Assembly: GCF_027497355.1 (NCBI RefSeq) | Contig: NZ_CP114909.1 | Coordinates: forward strand, 5,723,001 to 5,787,000 | Direction of reading: 5' to 3' | From: Micromonospora sp. WMMA1947 | GTDB taxonomy: Bacteria; Actinomycetota; Actinomycetes; Mycobacteriales; Micromonosporaceae | Length of the DNA stretch: 64,000 bases | Part shown: positions 9,113-18,168 of the stretch, in pieces | Layout: the number at the start of each line of letters is the position of its first letter | Numbering within the stretch: the first letter of the stretch is position 1 | Notes under the pieces: generated by a model | What the model saw: the letters and a program-made list of their open reading frames with translations, nothing else | Told to the model about the DNA's origin: nothing | Databases searched by the model: none | Translations under genes and position numbers: made by a program

Positions 9113-9953
9113 CGGAAGCCCGCTGCTGCGGGTCGAGCACCTGCGGAAGGTCTACGCCTCCGGCCGGGGCGAAGTCGAGGCGATCGGGGACCTCAGCTTC
9201 ACCATGGACCCGGGTGAGCTGCTGTGCGTCGTCGGTCCCTCGGGCTGCGGGAAGACCACCCTCCTGAAGTGTCTCGCCGGGCTGCTCCGGCCCACCAGCG
9301 GCCTCGTCGAGATGGAGGGATCGCCGGTGACGGGCCCGAGCCCGGCGATGGCGGTGGTCTTCCAGGAGTACGGCCGCAGCCTCTACCCGTGGCTGACGGT
9401 CCGCGGCAACGTGGAGCTTCCGCTGCGCCACAAGAAGCTCTCCCGCGCCGAACGTGCCCGGATGGTCGACGACGCCCTCCAGGCGGTCGGGCTGCCGGAG
9501 TCGGCGCGCAGCCACCCGTGGCAGCTGTCCGGCGGGATGCAGCAGCGGGTGGCGATCGCCCGCGCCATCGCGTACCAGCCGGAAGTGCTGATCATGGACG
9601 AGCCGTTCGCCGCGGTGGACGCGCAGACCCGCGCGGACCTGGAGGATCTCGTCCGCGAACTGCACCTCACCCGCGGGATCTCCACCGTCTTCGTGACGCA
9701 CGACATCGACGAGTCGGTGTACCTGGGCCAGCGCGTGCTCGTCCTGTCGAACTCGCCGACCCGGGTGCAGGAGGACCTCGCGATCGACCTCCCGCGGGAA
9801 CGCGACCAGCTCACCACCCGGGCCCTGCCCCGGTTCACCGAACTGCGGACCCACGTCTACGAGCAGATCCAGCGGGCCAAGCGCGAGCCCGGCCGCGGCG
9901 CCGCACCCGGCGCCGTGACCGCACCTCGCCGGCCCCGGCAACGGGTCACGTAG
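9105..9953 (+). CDS. ABC importer ATPase, SsuB/TauB type
   Basis: A 282-residue ATPase that would power the importer. Walker A is GPSGCGKTT, the signature is LSGGMQQRVAIARA, and Walker B is VLIMDEPFAAVD, followed by the switch His in VFVTHDIDES. The order and spacing are normal. The last 30 residues are a basic, proline- and arginine-rich tail with no obvious function. It is the last intact gene of the operon and is followed by the remnant of an SRPBCC gene. Confidence 0.92.
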   Translation: MPDGSPLLRVEHLRKVYASGRGEVEAIGDLSFTMDPGELLCVVGPSGCGKTTLLKCLAGLLRPTSGLVEMEGSPVTGPSPAMAVVFQEYGRSLYPWLTVRGNVELPLRHKKLSRAERARMVDDALQAVGLPESARSHPWQLSGGMQQRVAIARAIAYQPEVLIMDEPFAAVDAQTRADLEDLVRELHLTRGISTVFVTHDIDESVYLGQRVLVLSNSPTRVQEDLAIDLPRERDQLTTRALPRFTELRTHVYEQIQRAKREPGRGAAPGAVTAPRRPRQRVT

Positions 9954-9957
9954 CCAC

Positions 9958-10190
9958 CGGCACGCCCGCGTGGCGGACGCTTGTGTTCCGGTCCGCCGAC
10001 GGCACCTGGGTGTGGGGCTTCCACCTCCGGCCGGACGGCGCGGGCACCCGGCCCATCAGCCGTAACCGGATCTCGTAGGCGGCACGCCCGGGGCCGGGCC
10101 GGGTACCGCCTGGTGGTGGACCCGGGCAGCCTGATCATGGAGGGTCGGAGGCTGCTGGGCATCGAGCAACGCGCGGAAGGTACGCCGTGA
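9958..10190 (+). pseudogene. Remnant of an SRPBCC-family protein gene (frameshifted, 5' truncated)
   Basis: Two fragments in different frames match the C-terminal half of a common actinobacterial SRPBCC-type protein. First comes RSADGTWVWGFHLRPDGAGT followed by ISRNRIS and a stop, ending at about 10078. Then, in another frame, comes YRLVVDPGSLIMEGRRLL followed by GIEQRAE, ending at 10190. Intact relatives read through both segments as one strand-helix unit with the pattern TWVF...LIxRNR...PGDFIMxRxMLLGIxxRAE. The N-terminal half is missing and at least one frameshift separates the pieces, so this is decayed. The family assignment comes from pattern memory. Confidence 0.6.
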
Positions 10191-10231
10191 ACGTGCTCGC
10201 CCGGAGCGCCGCGGCGGTCGCAGCCGAGGGC

Positions 10232-10244
10232 CGAAGGTCCTTCG
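10232..10244. promoter_or_regulatory. Candidate operator palindrome upstream of phosphoketolase
   Basis: A perfect inverted repeat CGAAGG-T-CCTTCG lies about 85-100 bases upstream of the phosphoketolase start. Odd-centred palindromes of this kind occur near phosphoketolase and stress genes in actinomycetes. I recall similar boxes bound by DevR/NarL-type regulators, but no such regulator is in the window and the assignment is only an inference. Confidence 0.35.
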
Positions 10245-10329
10245 ACTTGCGGCCTGCGGCCCCCCGCGGCCGATCCCGTTTGGTCCTAACCTGAGTCCGG
10301 ACAGGACGAGATCAGTGAAAGGAAGCACG

Positions 10330-12732
10330 GTGACCACGGTCGAATCCGAACTCCGTACGCTCGCCGAACTCGACGACACCGAACTCGCCGGTCTGGACGC
10401 GTGGTGGCGGGCGAACAACTACCTGACCATCGGGCAGATCTACCTGCAGGGCAATCCGCTGCTGCGCGAGCCCCTGGCGGCCGAGCACATCAAGCCGCGT
10501 CTGCTCGGCCACTGGGGAACCAGCCCCGGTCTGTCCCTGATCTACGCGCACGTGTCCCGGCTCATCCGCCGCACCGGCCAGCAGGCGATCTACCTGGCCG
10601 GTCCCGGTCACGGCGGCCCGGCGCTGGTGGCCGCCGGCTACCTGGAGGGCACCTACAGCGAGATCTACCCGGCGGTCAGCCAGGACGAGGCCGGGATGCT
10701 GCGCCTGTTCCGGCAGTTCTCCAGCCCGGGTGGCATCCCGTCGCACGTGTCGGTGACCACCCCCGGCTCCATTCACGAGGGCGGTGAGCTGGGCTACGTC
10801 CTGGTCCACGCGTTCGGCGCGGTCATGGACAACCCGGACCTGCTGGCCATCGCGGTGGTGGGCGACGGTGAGGCCGAGACCGGGCCCCTGGAGGGTTCCT
10901 GGAAGGGCGTGTCCTTCCTCAACCCCGGACGCGACGGCGCGGTCCTGCCGATCCTGCACCTCAACGACGCCAAGATCTCCGGTCCCACGGTGCTGGGGCG
11001 CAAGGACCCCGAGGAGGTCCGCCACCTCCTGCGTGGCCACGGTTACGACGTCATCGAGGTCGAGGGCTCCGACCTGCCCGGCATGCACCACCGCTTCGCC
11101 GCCGCCCTCGCCACCGCCTGGATGAGGATCCGCGACATCCAGACCGCCGCCCGTGACGGTTCCTGGGACGGAACCCGCCCGACCTGGCCGCTGATCATCC
11201 TGCGGTCGCCCAAGGGCTGGACCGGCCCGGACACCGTCGACGGGGTCACCGTCACCGGGACGTGGCGGTCGCACCAGGTGCCGCTGTCCGGCGTCAAGGA
11301 CAACCCGGAGCACCTCGCGCTGCTGGAGCGCTGGCTCAGGTCGTACGGTCCGGAGGAGCTGTTCGATTCCACCGGTGCGCCGGTGGCGCTGATCCGGGAC
11401 CAGGCCCCCGACGGTGACCTGCGGATGAGCGCCAGCCCGCACGCCAACGGCGGCCTGCTGACCCGGGACCTGGACCTGCCGGACTTCCGTTCCTACGCGA
11501 TCGAGGTGCCCCGGCCGGCGCAGCAGCGGGCCGAGTCGACGCGCAAGCTGGGCGAGATGATCCGCGACATCTACACGCGCAACGCCGACCGGTTCCGGTT
11601 GTTCTGTCCGGACGAAACCAACAGCAACCGCCTCGGCGGCGTCTTCGACGTCTCCGACCGCGCCTTCATGGAGCGGGTGACGCCGGAGGACGTGGCGATC
11701 AGCCGCGACGGCCGGGTCATGGAGGTGCTCAGCGAGCACAACTGCCACGGCTGGCTGGAGGGCTACAACCTGACCGGCCGGCACGGCATGTTCGCCACCT
11801 ACGAGGCATTCGCCATGGTCAGCGCCTCCCAGACGGTGCAGCACGGCAAGTGGTTGCAGGAGGCGAAGCACCTGCCGTGGCGCGCGAAGGTGCCGAGCCT
11901 CAACGTGCTGCTCACCTCGACGGCGTGGCGCAACGACCACAACGGCTTCTCCCACCAGGGGCCGGGCCTGATCCAGGTGGTGCTCACCCAGCGGGGCGAC
12001 GTCGCCCGGGTCTACCTGCCGCCGGACGCCAACACCCTGCTGTCGGTGGCCGACCACTGCTTCCGGTCGCGGTCGTACATCAACCTGATCGTCATCGACA
12101 AGCAGCCGCAGCTGCAGTACCTCTCCATGGACGAGGCGATCGAACACTGCGCCCGCGGCGCGGGAATCTGGGAGTGGGCCGGCACCGACGACGGCACCAG
12201 CGACCCCGACATCGTCCTCGCCTGCGCCGGTGACGTCGTCACCATGGAGACCGTCGCGGCGGCACAGATCCTGCGGGACCGGCTGCCCGGTTTGAAGGTG
12301 CGCGTGGTCAACGTCGTCAACCTGATGACGCTGGTCCGGCCGAAGGACCACCCGCACGGCATGAGCGAGACCCTGTTCACCGAGCTGTTCACCGACGACG
12401 TGGACGTGGTCTTCTCGTTCCACGGCTACCCGGGCGCGATCCACCAGCTCGTCCACGGCCGCCCGGACGCGGACCGGTTCCGCGTGCGCGGCTTCATCGA
12501 GCAGGGCACGACCACCACCCCGTTCGACATGACGGTGCGCAACAAGGCGTCGCGCTACCACCTCGTGATGGACGCCATCAACAACGCCAAGCGTCTCCCG
12601 CGCGGCGCGGCGGACCTCAAGGCGTGGTGCCGCAGTCAGCTCGACCGCCACGAGACGTACGTGGTGGAACACCTGGAGGACATGCCCGAGGTCCGCGACT
12701 GGGCCCTGGGCGACTGGGCCGCACGCGGCTGA
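10330..12732 (+). CDS. xfp: Xylulose-5-phosphate/fructose-6-phosphate phosphoketolase
   Basis: A full-length (about 800 residues) thiamine-diphosphate enzyme that splits xylulose 5-phosphate, and often fructose 6-phosphate, with phosphate into acetyl phosphate plus glyceraldehyde 3-phosphate or erythrose 4-phosphate. The N-terminal WWRANNYLTIGQIYLQGNPL, the GHGGPA and GSIHEGGELGY motifs and the ThDP-binding GDGEAETGPLEGSW are all intact. I prefer the GTG at 10330, which has AAAGGAAG just upstream. An in-frame GTG at 10315 would add five residues. It sits beside xylan-degrading genes, which fits use on pentose, and a long hairpin follows its stop. Confidence 0.95.
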   Translation: MTTVESELRTLAELDDTELAGLDAWWRANNYLTIGQIYLQGNPLLREPLAAEHIKPRLLGHWGTSPGLSLIYAHVSRLIRRTGQQAIYLAGPGHGGPALVAAGYLEGTYSEIYPAVSQDEAGMLRLFRQFSSPGGIPSHVSVTTPGSIHEGGELGYVLVHAFGAVMDNPDLLAIAVVGDGEAETGPLEGSWKGVSFLNPGRDGAVLPILHLNDAKISGPTVLGRKDPEEVRHLLRGHGYDVIEVEGSDLPGMHHRFAAALATAWMRIRDIQTAARDGSWDGTRPTWPLIILRSPKGWTGPDTVDGVTVTGTWRSHQVPLSGVKDNPEHLALLERWLRSYGPEELFDSTGAPVALIRDQAPDGDLRMSASPHANGGLLTRDLDLPDFRSYAIEVPRPAQQRAESTRKLGEMIRDIYTRNADRFRLFCPDETNSNRLGGVFDVSDRAFMERVTPEDVAISRDGRVMEVLSEHNCHGWLEGYNLTGRHGMFATYEAFAMVSASQTVQHGKWLQEAKHLPWRAKVPSLNVLLTSTAWRNDHNGFSHQGPGLIQVVLTQRGDVARVYLPPDANTLLSVADHCFRSRSYINLIVIDKQPQLQYLSMDEAIEHCARGAGIWEWAGTDDGTSDPDIVLACAGDVVTMETVAAAQILRDRLPGLKVRVVNVVNLMTLVRPKDHPHGMSETLFTELFTDDVDVVFSFHGYPGAIHQLVHGRPDADRFRVRGFIEQGTTTTPFDMTVRNKASRYHLVMDAINNAKRLPRGAADLKAWCRSQLDRHETYVVEHLEDMPEVRDWALGDWAARG

Positions 12733-12745
12733 GGTCAACCGGTAC

Positions 12746-12781
12746 GAGACGGTGGCGCCGGTACGTCGGCGCCACCGTCTC
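12746..12781. terminator. Strong hairpin terminator after phosphoketolase
   Basis: A perfect 14-base-pair stem (GAGACGGTGGCGCC paired with GGCGCCACCGTCTC) with an eight-base loop starts 14 bases after the phosphoketolase stop. There is no T-run, as is usual in high-GC actinomycetes. It stands between convergent genes (phosphoketolase on the plus strand, GH120 on the minus strand) and could serve both. Confidence 0.7.
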
Positions 12782-12845
12782 CGTCTTCGCCTCGGACGGG
12801 CGGCCGCGGTCGTCACCGTGGCCGCACGTCCGCGCGGGTCCGCCG

Positions 12846-14810
12846 TCAGAAGACGCGGGTACGGCGCGTCCCGGACGCCAGGCCCGCGATCGGGCCGACC
12901 GCGCCGTCCCGCCCGGGTTGCCGGGGCGCACCGGTGAGGTCGGTGTCCATGACGGCGGGGCTGCCGTCCGCCTCCTCGAAATCCGCGTCGGCGCACCGGA
13001 CCCGTTCCAGGTCCCGGCCGGTGACCACACCGACACGCGCCTCGTCGAACGCGCCGGGAAGGTCGGTGACGAGCCAGACCCCGTCACCGTCGTCGACGAC
13101 CGTCGCCGACGCGGCACCCAGCACCCGTGGCTCGCGCTCACCGTCGAACGGCCGGGCCCCGGCGGCGTAGGCGTTCGCGCGGGCGTACACCGGTTGTCTC
13201 ACGTCGGCGTACTTCTGCTGGTCGCTGGGCGGCTGGTCGGCGAGGCGGGCCAGGTACTCCTCGAACGACGCCGGATGGCCGTCGTATCCGGCGGTGCCGA
13301 CCAGCGCCGGCCCCTCGCCCTCCGCACCCGGCCCGTAGGCCGCGCCCGGGTCGCCGCCCAGGAAGAGGTTCCCCACGTATCTGTCGTCGCCGCCGTAGAC
13401 GACCGCGTACCCGGCGACCTGCGTGCTGTGCGGCAGGTGGTACGGCGTGGCGCGGTCCATCACCGGCTCCAGCCGCACCGTGCCGCAGATCAGGTTGCAG
13501 ACGAAGGCGCCGCCCTGACTGAACAGCTCCAGCGCGGCGGGCGAGCCGAAGATGTTGTGGTCGACCAGGTAGGGGCCGTGGCTGACCTCGACGAAGAGGT
13601 CCCGGGAGTTGTCGTGGTAGACGTTGCGGGACAGCCGGGTGCCCTGCGCCTGCCAGTCCAGCCAGGTGCCGAGCGAGCAGTCGTGGATCCGGTTGTGCCG
13701 GATCACCACGTCGATGGCCGCGTGCAGCTTGATGCCGGCGATCTCGTACCCGTAGAACTCGCGCTTCACGCCGATGCGGTGGATGTGGTTGTCCTCGATG
13801 GTGGAGAACGCACAGCCGAGGTGGCCGACAATCGCGTTCTGGCCGCAGTCGTAGATGGTGTTGCGGCGGATCACGTGTGAGCCGATGTGCTCCCGGTCCC
13901 ACCCGATCCGGCGGGCCGCGAAGACCGACTCCAGCTGGTACTGGTAGCCCGGCTTGTCACCGCGCAGCGCCGAGAAGTTCTGCCCGGTCGAGCCCTCCTT
14001 CCCGATCGAGATCGCCGCGCACTTGGCGTCGTGGATCACGTTGTCCTCGATGACCCACCCCTTCGCCCAGCCGGGCCCGATCAGGCCGGGCTGGTCGGCG
14101 GTCGGCGGCGCCCACGGGCTGGCCGCGTGCGCCAGCTCGAAGCCACGGACGGTGATGTAGTCCCGGTGCGGCTGGTCGGGGTAGAAGACGCTGCGGCGTG
14201 CGTTGATCTCGACCAGTTCCGTGTTCGGGTCGGCGCCCTGGAAGTTGGCCCAGATCGTCGTCCGCTCACCGACCTCGGCGTACCAGACGAGCCGGGTCTG
14301 GTCGGGGTCGCCGATCGGCTGCGTCACCCGGGTCCAGTCGTCGACGACCTCGGTACGCCGGGGCGGATCGTCGACCTCCGCCCGGCTCCCCACCTCGAAG
14401 AAGCTCAGGCCGTTCAGGTAGACCTCGCCGAGGTGCCGGCGCGGCGCACCCGGGCGGTAGACGATCCAGTCGCCGGTCACCTCCTCGGCGAACGGGTTGA
14501 ACGAGCCGAACAGCGCGTTGTCGACGACCGCCCGCCACACCGTCCCGTCGAGCGGCTCCCAGCCGGTGACGCGTTCCGATCCCTTGATCACCACGTGCTC
14601 GCCGGGCGCCGCCTCGTAGGTGATGCGGCGGGAGTCGCTGAGACCGCCGTGGCGTGGCTTGACCCACTCGCGGTACTCCCCCGCGTGCACCACCACCGTG
14701 TCGCCGGGCTGCGCGACGCGCGCGGCCCGGTTGATCGTCCGGAACGGCCGCTCGGCGCAGCCGGCGGCGCGATCCGAACCGCTTGTCGCCACATGGAACA
14801 CCGATGCCAT
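12846..14810 (-). CDS. GH120 family beta-xylosidase (right-handed beta-helix)
   Basis: A 654-residue parallel beta-helix protein matching glycoside hydrolase family 120, a small family known for retaining beta-xylosidase acting on xylo-oligosaccharides. The N-terminus has the helix-cap pattern FHVATSGSD and ERPFRTINRAARVAQPGDTV, and repeated helix rungs (DNVIHDAKCAAI, RRNTIYDCGQNAI, RHNRIHDCSLGTW) follow. Asp385 in WLDWQAQG and Glu408 in DLFVEVSHG are 23 residues apart, the same spacing as the catalytic Asp and Glu of the characterised GH120 enzyme as I recall it. No signal peptide is seen, so it is probably cytoplasmic. AAGGAGG precedes the ATG. It lies 54 bases downstream of the CocE hydrolase. 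Confidence 0.85.
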   Translation of the reverse strand: MASVFHVATSGSDRAAGCAERPFRTINRAARVAQPGDTVVVHAGEYREWVKPRHGGLSDSRRITYEAAPGEHVVIKGSERVTGWEPLDGTVWRAVVDNALFGSFNPFAEEVTGDWIVYRPGAPRRHLGEVYLNGLSFFEVGSRAEVDDPPRRTEVVDDWTRVTQPIGDPDQTRLVWYAEVGERTTIWANFQGADPNTELVEINARRSVFYPDQPHRDYITVRGFELAHAASPWAPPTADQPGLIGPGWAKGWVIEDNVIHDAKCAAISIGKEGSTGQNFSALRGDKPGYQYQLESVFAARRIGWDREHIGSHVIRRNTIYDCGQNAIVGHLGCAFSTIEDNHIHRIGVKREFYGYEIAGIKLHAAIDVVIRHNRIHDCSLGTWLDWQAQGTRLSRNVYHDNSRDLFVEVSHGPYLVDHNIFGSPAALELFSQGGAFVCNLICGTVRLEPVMDRATPYHLPHSTQVAGYAVVYGGDDRYVGNLFLGGDPGAAYGPGAEGEGPALVGTAGYDGHPASFEEYLARLADQPPSDQQKYADVRQPVYARANAYAAGARPFDGEREPRVLGAASATVVDDGDGVWLVTDLPGAFDEARVGVVTGRDLERVRCADADFEEADGSPAVMDTDLTGAPRQPGRDGAVGPIAGLASGTRRTRVF

Positions 14811-14864
14811 CCGGGAGCCCTCCTTGTCGGTTGGTCGAGATGCCTTCGGCGCGCCCGTCCCCGG

Positions 14865-16523
14865 TCACGTGCACACCGGCAGGTCGATCGCGGACGGGCG
14901 GGCGCCGTCGTGGGAGATCTCCTGGTGCGCCCGTACGGTCGTGGTCGCGGTGGCGGCAGGCTCGCCGCTTCCGGGATTGCGGGCGTAGCGCGGATGCGCC
15001 CCGGAGCTGACCTGCACCGCGACGCGGTGGCCGGCGGCGAAGCGGTGGAACGCCGGCCACAACGGCACCTCCAGCTCGACGAAGCCGTCCTCGTCGGGCC
15101 GCGGGTCGGTGGCCGCGGTACCGGCGCCGCCGATGCGGCGGATGCCGTCGCACACGCTCATCGAGCGGCCGTCGGGGTGCACGTCGCAGATCCGGACGAA
15201 CACGTCCGCGCTGGCCGCCGTCGAGCGGAACCGGACGCGGGCGATCGGCTCCCCGGCGAGGACGACAGCGCGATCCAGCGGTGGACTGCGGAACACTGCC
15301 ACGTCCGTACGGCGTTCGTGGGCGCTGTTGTCGACCGGCCCGCAGGACGGGCCCAGGCCGGGACCGCCGAGTGCGGGTGTGGGCCGATCGGGATCGTAGG
15401 TGTAGCGGGTGCCGCCGCCGTCGGGGCGGGCCGGGTCGAGCAGCCCGGACGGGTGCAGGTACCACCGCTGCGCCGCGGTGCCCGGCGGCGGCCACGCGGA
15501 CAGGTCGCGCCACTGGTCCGCGCCGGTCAGGAAGGCGCGTACGGGCGCGGGCCGGGCCGCCGGCGCGCCGGCGAAGAGTTCCTTGAGGAACGCGACCGAC
15601 TCGGCGAGGAACGGGCTCTGCTCGCCGCGGTGGCCCCACGGGCCGATGGTCAGCCGGGGCGGGCGACCGGCGGCGGCGAGCTGGGCGTAGTTGCGCAGCT
15701 GCCAGGGAAGGAACAGGTCGTACCAGCCGGTGGCCATGTACACGGGTGCGGTGACGTCCGGCACCGACGCGGTGTGCGACTGCCGGGCCCAGTAGTCGTC
15801 GGTGAGCTTCTCGTGGGCCAGCCAGTCCTGGTACCAGCCGATCGGGTGGCCCGCCACGGTGGAGTCGCCGCGCGACAGCGGCAGGACGTCGAAGGCTTCG
15901 GCCAGCTTCCGGTCCGGCCGCCGGGCGAGCCGCGCCCGGACCAGGGCGCCGCGCATGCCCCGCAGGGCCATCAGGCGCGACCAGCCCAGCGAGCCGCCCA
16001 GCGAGAAGGCGCCGTTGGTCCAGGTGACCGCGCCGAAGTCGGCCATCGTCACGTTCAGGCAAAGTGCATCCGGGGCGTTCCCGGGATCGTCCCGGCACAT
16101 CCGTCCCGCCACGGCCCACTGGGTGTAGCCGAGGTAGCTCTCGCCGTACGTCGCGACAGTGCCGGTGAACCACCGCTGGCGGCGTACCCACCGGTGGGTG
16201 GCCATGCCGTCGCGCTGCTCGTCGAGCTGCGGCCGGAAGGTGCCGCCGGAGCCACCCGTACCGCGGCAGCTCTGCACCAGCACCGTGAACCCCTCGCCGG
16301 CCAGCGCCGGCGCGTGGGTGAGCGAGCCGTACCGGCCGTACGGCGAGCGGACGACGATCGTGGGCAGCGGCGGTTCCACCGGGCCGGCCGGCAGGTAGAG
16401 GTCGGCGACCAGCTCGACGCCGTCGTCCATCGGCACGCGCAGCCCGCGCCGCACCGTGAAGGGGTACGGGCTGCCACGGGCGCGCCGAAGCCGGCCGGGC
16501 AGTCGGCGGCGAAGGCTCGTCAT
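14865..16523 (-). CDS. CocE/NonD family alpha/beta hydrolase (peptidase S15 type)
   Basis: A 552-residue hydrolase. It has an N-terminal alpha/beta fold with the family start PMDDGVELVADLYLP, the segment VLVQSCRGTGGSGG, and the nucleophile elbow ATYGESYLGYTQW placing the catalytic Ser at residue 129. It also has a C-terminal jelly-roll domain (around residues 340-550) typical of X-Pro dipeptidyl peptidase/CocE proteins. Members cleave esters or amides. Next to two xylosidase genes it may act on ester side groups of plant polysaccharide, but this is inferred from position. It heads a two-gene minus-strand unit with GH120 and is divergent from GH43. Confidence 0.85.
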   Translation of the reverse strand: MTSLRRRLPGRLRRARGSPYPFTVRRGLRVPMDDGVELVADLYLPAGPVEPPLPTIVVRSPYGRYGSLTHAPALAGEGFTVLVQSCRGTGGSGGTFRPQLDEQRDGMATHRWVRRQRWFTGTVATYGESYLGYTQWAVAGRMCRDDPGNAPDALCLNVTMADFGAVTWTNGAFSLGGSLGWSRLMALRGMRGALVRARLARRPDRKLAEAFDVLPLSRGDSTVAGHPIGWYQDWLAHEKLTDDYWARQSHTASVPDVTAPVYMATGWYDLFLPWQLRNYAQLAAAGRPPRLTIGPWGHRGEQSPFLAESVAFLKELFAGAPAARPAPVRAFLTGADQWRDLSAWPPPGTAAQRWYLHPSGLLDPARPDGGGTRYTYDPDRPTPALGGPGLGPSCGPVDNSAHERRTDVAVFRSPPLDRAVVLAGEPIARVRFRSTAASADVFVRICDVHPDGRSMSVCDGIRRIGGAGTAATDPRPDEDGFVELEVPLWPAFHRFAAGHRVAVQVSSGAHPRYARNPGSGEPAATATTTVRAHQEISHDGARPSAIDLPVCT

Positions 16524-16621
16524 CGGCCGTCCCCGGTTCCGGAGCCGCCGCCCCGCGCGGGTTGCCCGGGGCGGTACGCGACATCGACACTCATGCCGTG
16601 CCCGTACGAGAAGGAGCGGAA

Positions 16622-18151
16622 ATGGAACCGGAGCCCGCGGACGGCGGCTACCGCAACCCGATCCTCCCGGGCTTCTGGCCCGATCCGAGCATCTGCCGCG
16701 CCGGTGACGACTACTACCTCGTGTGCTCGAGCTTCGAGTACACGCCCGGCGTCCCGATCTTCCACAGTCGCGACCTGTTCACCTGGCGGCAGATCGGCAA
16801 CGTGCTCGACCGCGCCGATCAGCTTCGGCTGCCCGCCGACACGCTTGCCTCGCGAGGCATCTACGCGCCGACGATCCGCCACCACGACGGCCGGTTCTGG
16901 GTCGTCACGACGAACGTCACGCTCGACCGGCACCTGATCGTCACGGCGACCGATCCGGCCGGCCCGTGGTCGGATCCGGTCTACCTGGACCTGCCCCACG
17001 TGGACCCGTCGCTGGCGTGGGACGACGACGGCACCTGCTGGATGACGGTGTCCGGGGTCGAGTCGTACCGGATCGACCCGCGTACCGGAGAGGTCTTCGA
17101 GGGGCCGGTGCCGATGTGGTCGGGCACGGGCGGCCAGTACCCCGAGGCGCCGCATCTGTACCGGGTCGGCGACTGGTGGTACCTGCTCGTCTCGGAGGGC
17201 GGCACCCACACCGGCCACGCGGTGAGCGTCGCCCGCGCGCGCTCGCCGCGCGGGCCGTTCCAGCCCGGACCGGCCAACCCGATCCTGACGCACCGCGGCA
17301 CCGACCGGCCGGTCCAGGCGACCGGGCACGCCGACATGGTCGAGGCCACCGACGGCAGCTGGTGGATGGTCCTGTTGGGCATCCGCCCTCGGGGTCAGTG
17401 GCCGCCCTACCACGTCCTGGGGCGGGAGACGTTCCTGGTGCCGGTGCGCTGGGTCGACGGCTGGCCGGTGGTCGACCCCGTCTCGTCCGGGACCGGCGAG
17501 GCGGGGACCAGCCGGTGGGAGGACCGGGACGACTTCGACGACGATCGGCTGGGCGCACAGTGGATCTCTCCCCGTGACCGGCCCGCCTCGGCGTGGTCGC
17601 TGACCGACCGGCCGGGCTGGCTGACCCTGCACGCGACCGGCGACAGCCTCGACCGCGCTGGCGCCACCGTCGTCGGCCGCCGCCAGCAGCACCACGACTG
17701 CCGGGTCAGCGCCCGCGTCGATCCCGGCTCGGGCCGATCCGGCCTGACCGTCCGGATCGACGAGGCCCATCACTACGACCTGGAGATCGCGCGGGGACAG
17801 GCGCGGGTCATCGGCCGGGTCGGGCCGTTCCGTCAGGTGTTCGGGGAGTGTCCCGTCCCGGCGGGGGCGGTGACGGTGGCCCTGAGCATCCGGACCACCG
17901 ACGTGCTGCCCCCGACCGTCACCTCGTCCGACGCTCTGGCGCAGGCGGGCTACGTGGGCGTCACGGCCGCCGGCAGCGACACGATCAGCTTCGAGGTCGA
18001 GACCGGGGACGGCTGGTCGTGTCTGGCGGAACTCGACGGTCGCTACCTGTCCACCGAGGTCGCGTCCGGGTTCACCGGCCGGGTCATCGGCATGTACGTC
18101 ACCGAGGGGACCGCCAGGTTCGACTGGTTCGACTACCGGCCGGCCGGCTGA
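16622..18151 (+). CDS. GH43 family beta-xylosidase/alpha-arabinofuranosidase with C-terminal beta-sandwich
   Basis: A 509-residue inverting glycosidase of family 43. The three acidic residues of the five-bladed propeller are visible: general base Asp21 in FWPDPSICR, Asp128 in PHVDPSLAW, and general acid Glu175 in QYPEAPHLY. Residues from about 315 onward form the beta-sandwich domain that usually accompanies oligosaccharide-acting GH43 xylosidases. I chose the ATG at 16622 because GAAGGAGCGGA precedes it directly; an in-frame start 60 bases earlier lacks this. There is no signal peptide, so it should act inside the cell on imported xylo- or arabino-oligosaccharides. It is convergent with the sugar importer operon. 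Confidence 0.9.
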   Translation: MEPEPADGGYRNPILPGFWPDPSICRAGDDYYLVCSSFEYTPGVPIFHSRDLFTWRQIGNVLDRADQLRLPADTLASRGIYAPTIRHHDGRFWVVTTNVTLDRHLIVTATDPAGPWSDPVYLDLPHVDPSLAWDDDGTCWMTVSGVESYRIDPRTGEVFEGPVPMWSGTGGQYPEAPHLYRVGDWWYLLVSEGGTHTGHAVSVARARSPRGPFQPGPANPILTHRGTDRPVQATGHADMVEATDGSWWMVLLGIRPRGQWPPYHVLGRETFLVPVRWVDGWPVVDPVSSGTGEAGTSRWEDRDDFDDDRLGAQWISPRDRPASAWSLTDRPGWLTLHATGDSLDRAGATVVGRRQQHHDCRVSARVDPGSGRSGLTVRIDEAHHYDLEIARGQARVIGRVGPFRQVFGECPVPAGAVTVALSIRTTDVLPPTVTSSDALAQAGYVGVTAAGSDTISFEVETGDGWSCLAELDGRYLSTEVASGFTGRVIGMYVTEGTARFDWFDYRPAG

Positions 18152-18168
18152 CGGGACGGCACGGGACC

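Noticed and set aside
10312-12996. A continuous minus-strand open frame of 894 codons opposite the phosphoketolase
   Set aside because: Its product is rich in Arg, His, Val and Gly with no family resemblance. It is the antisense shadow of a GC-rich real gene.
12624-16937. Two long plus-strand open frames (418 and 1016 codons) opposite GH120 and the CocE hydrolase
   Set aside because: Low-complexity Arg/Gly/Val-rich products. The minus-strand genes show intact catalytic motifs and ribosome sites, so these are shadows.
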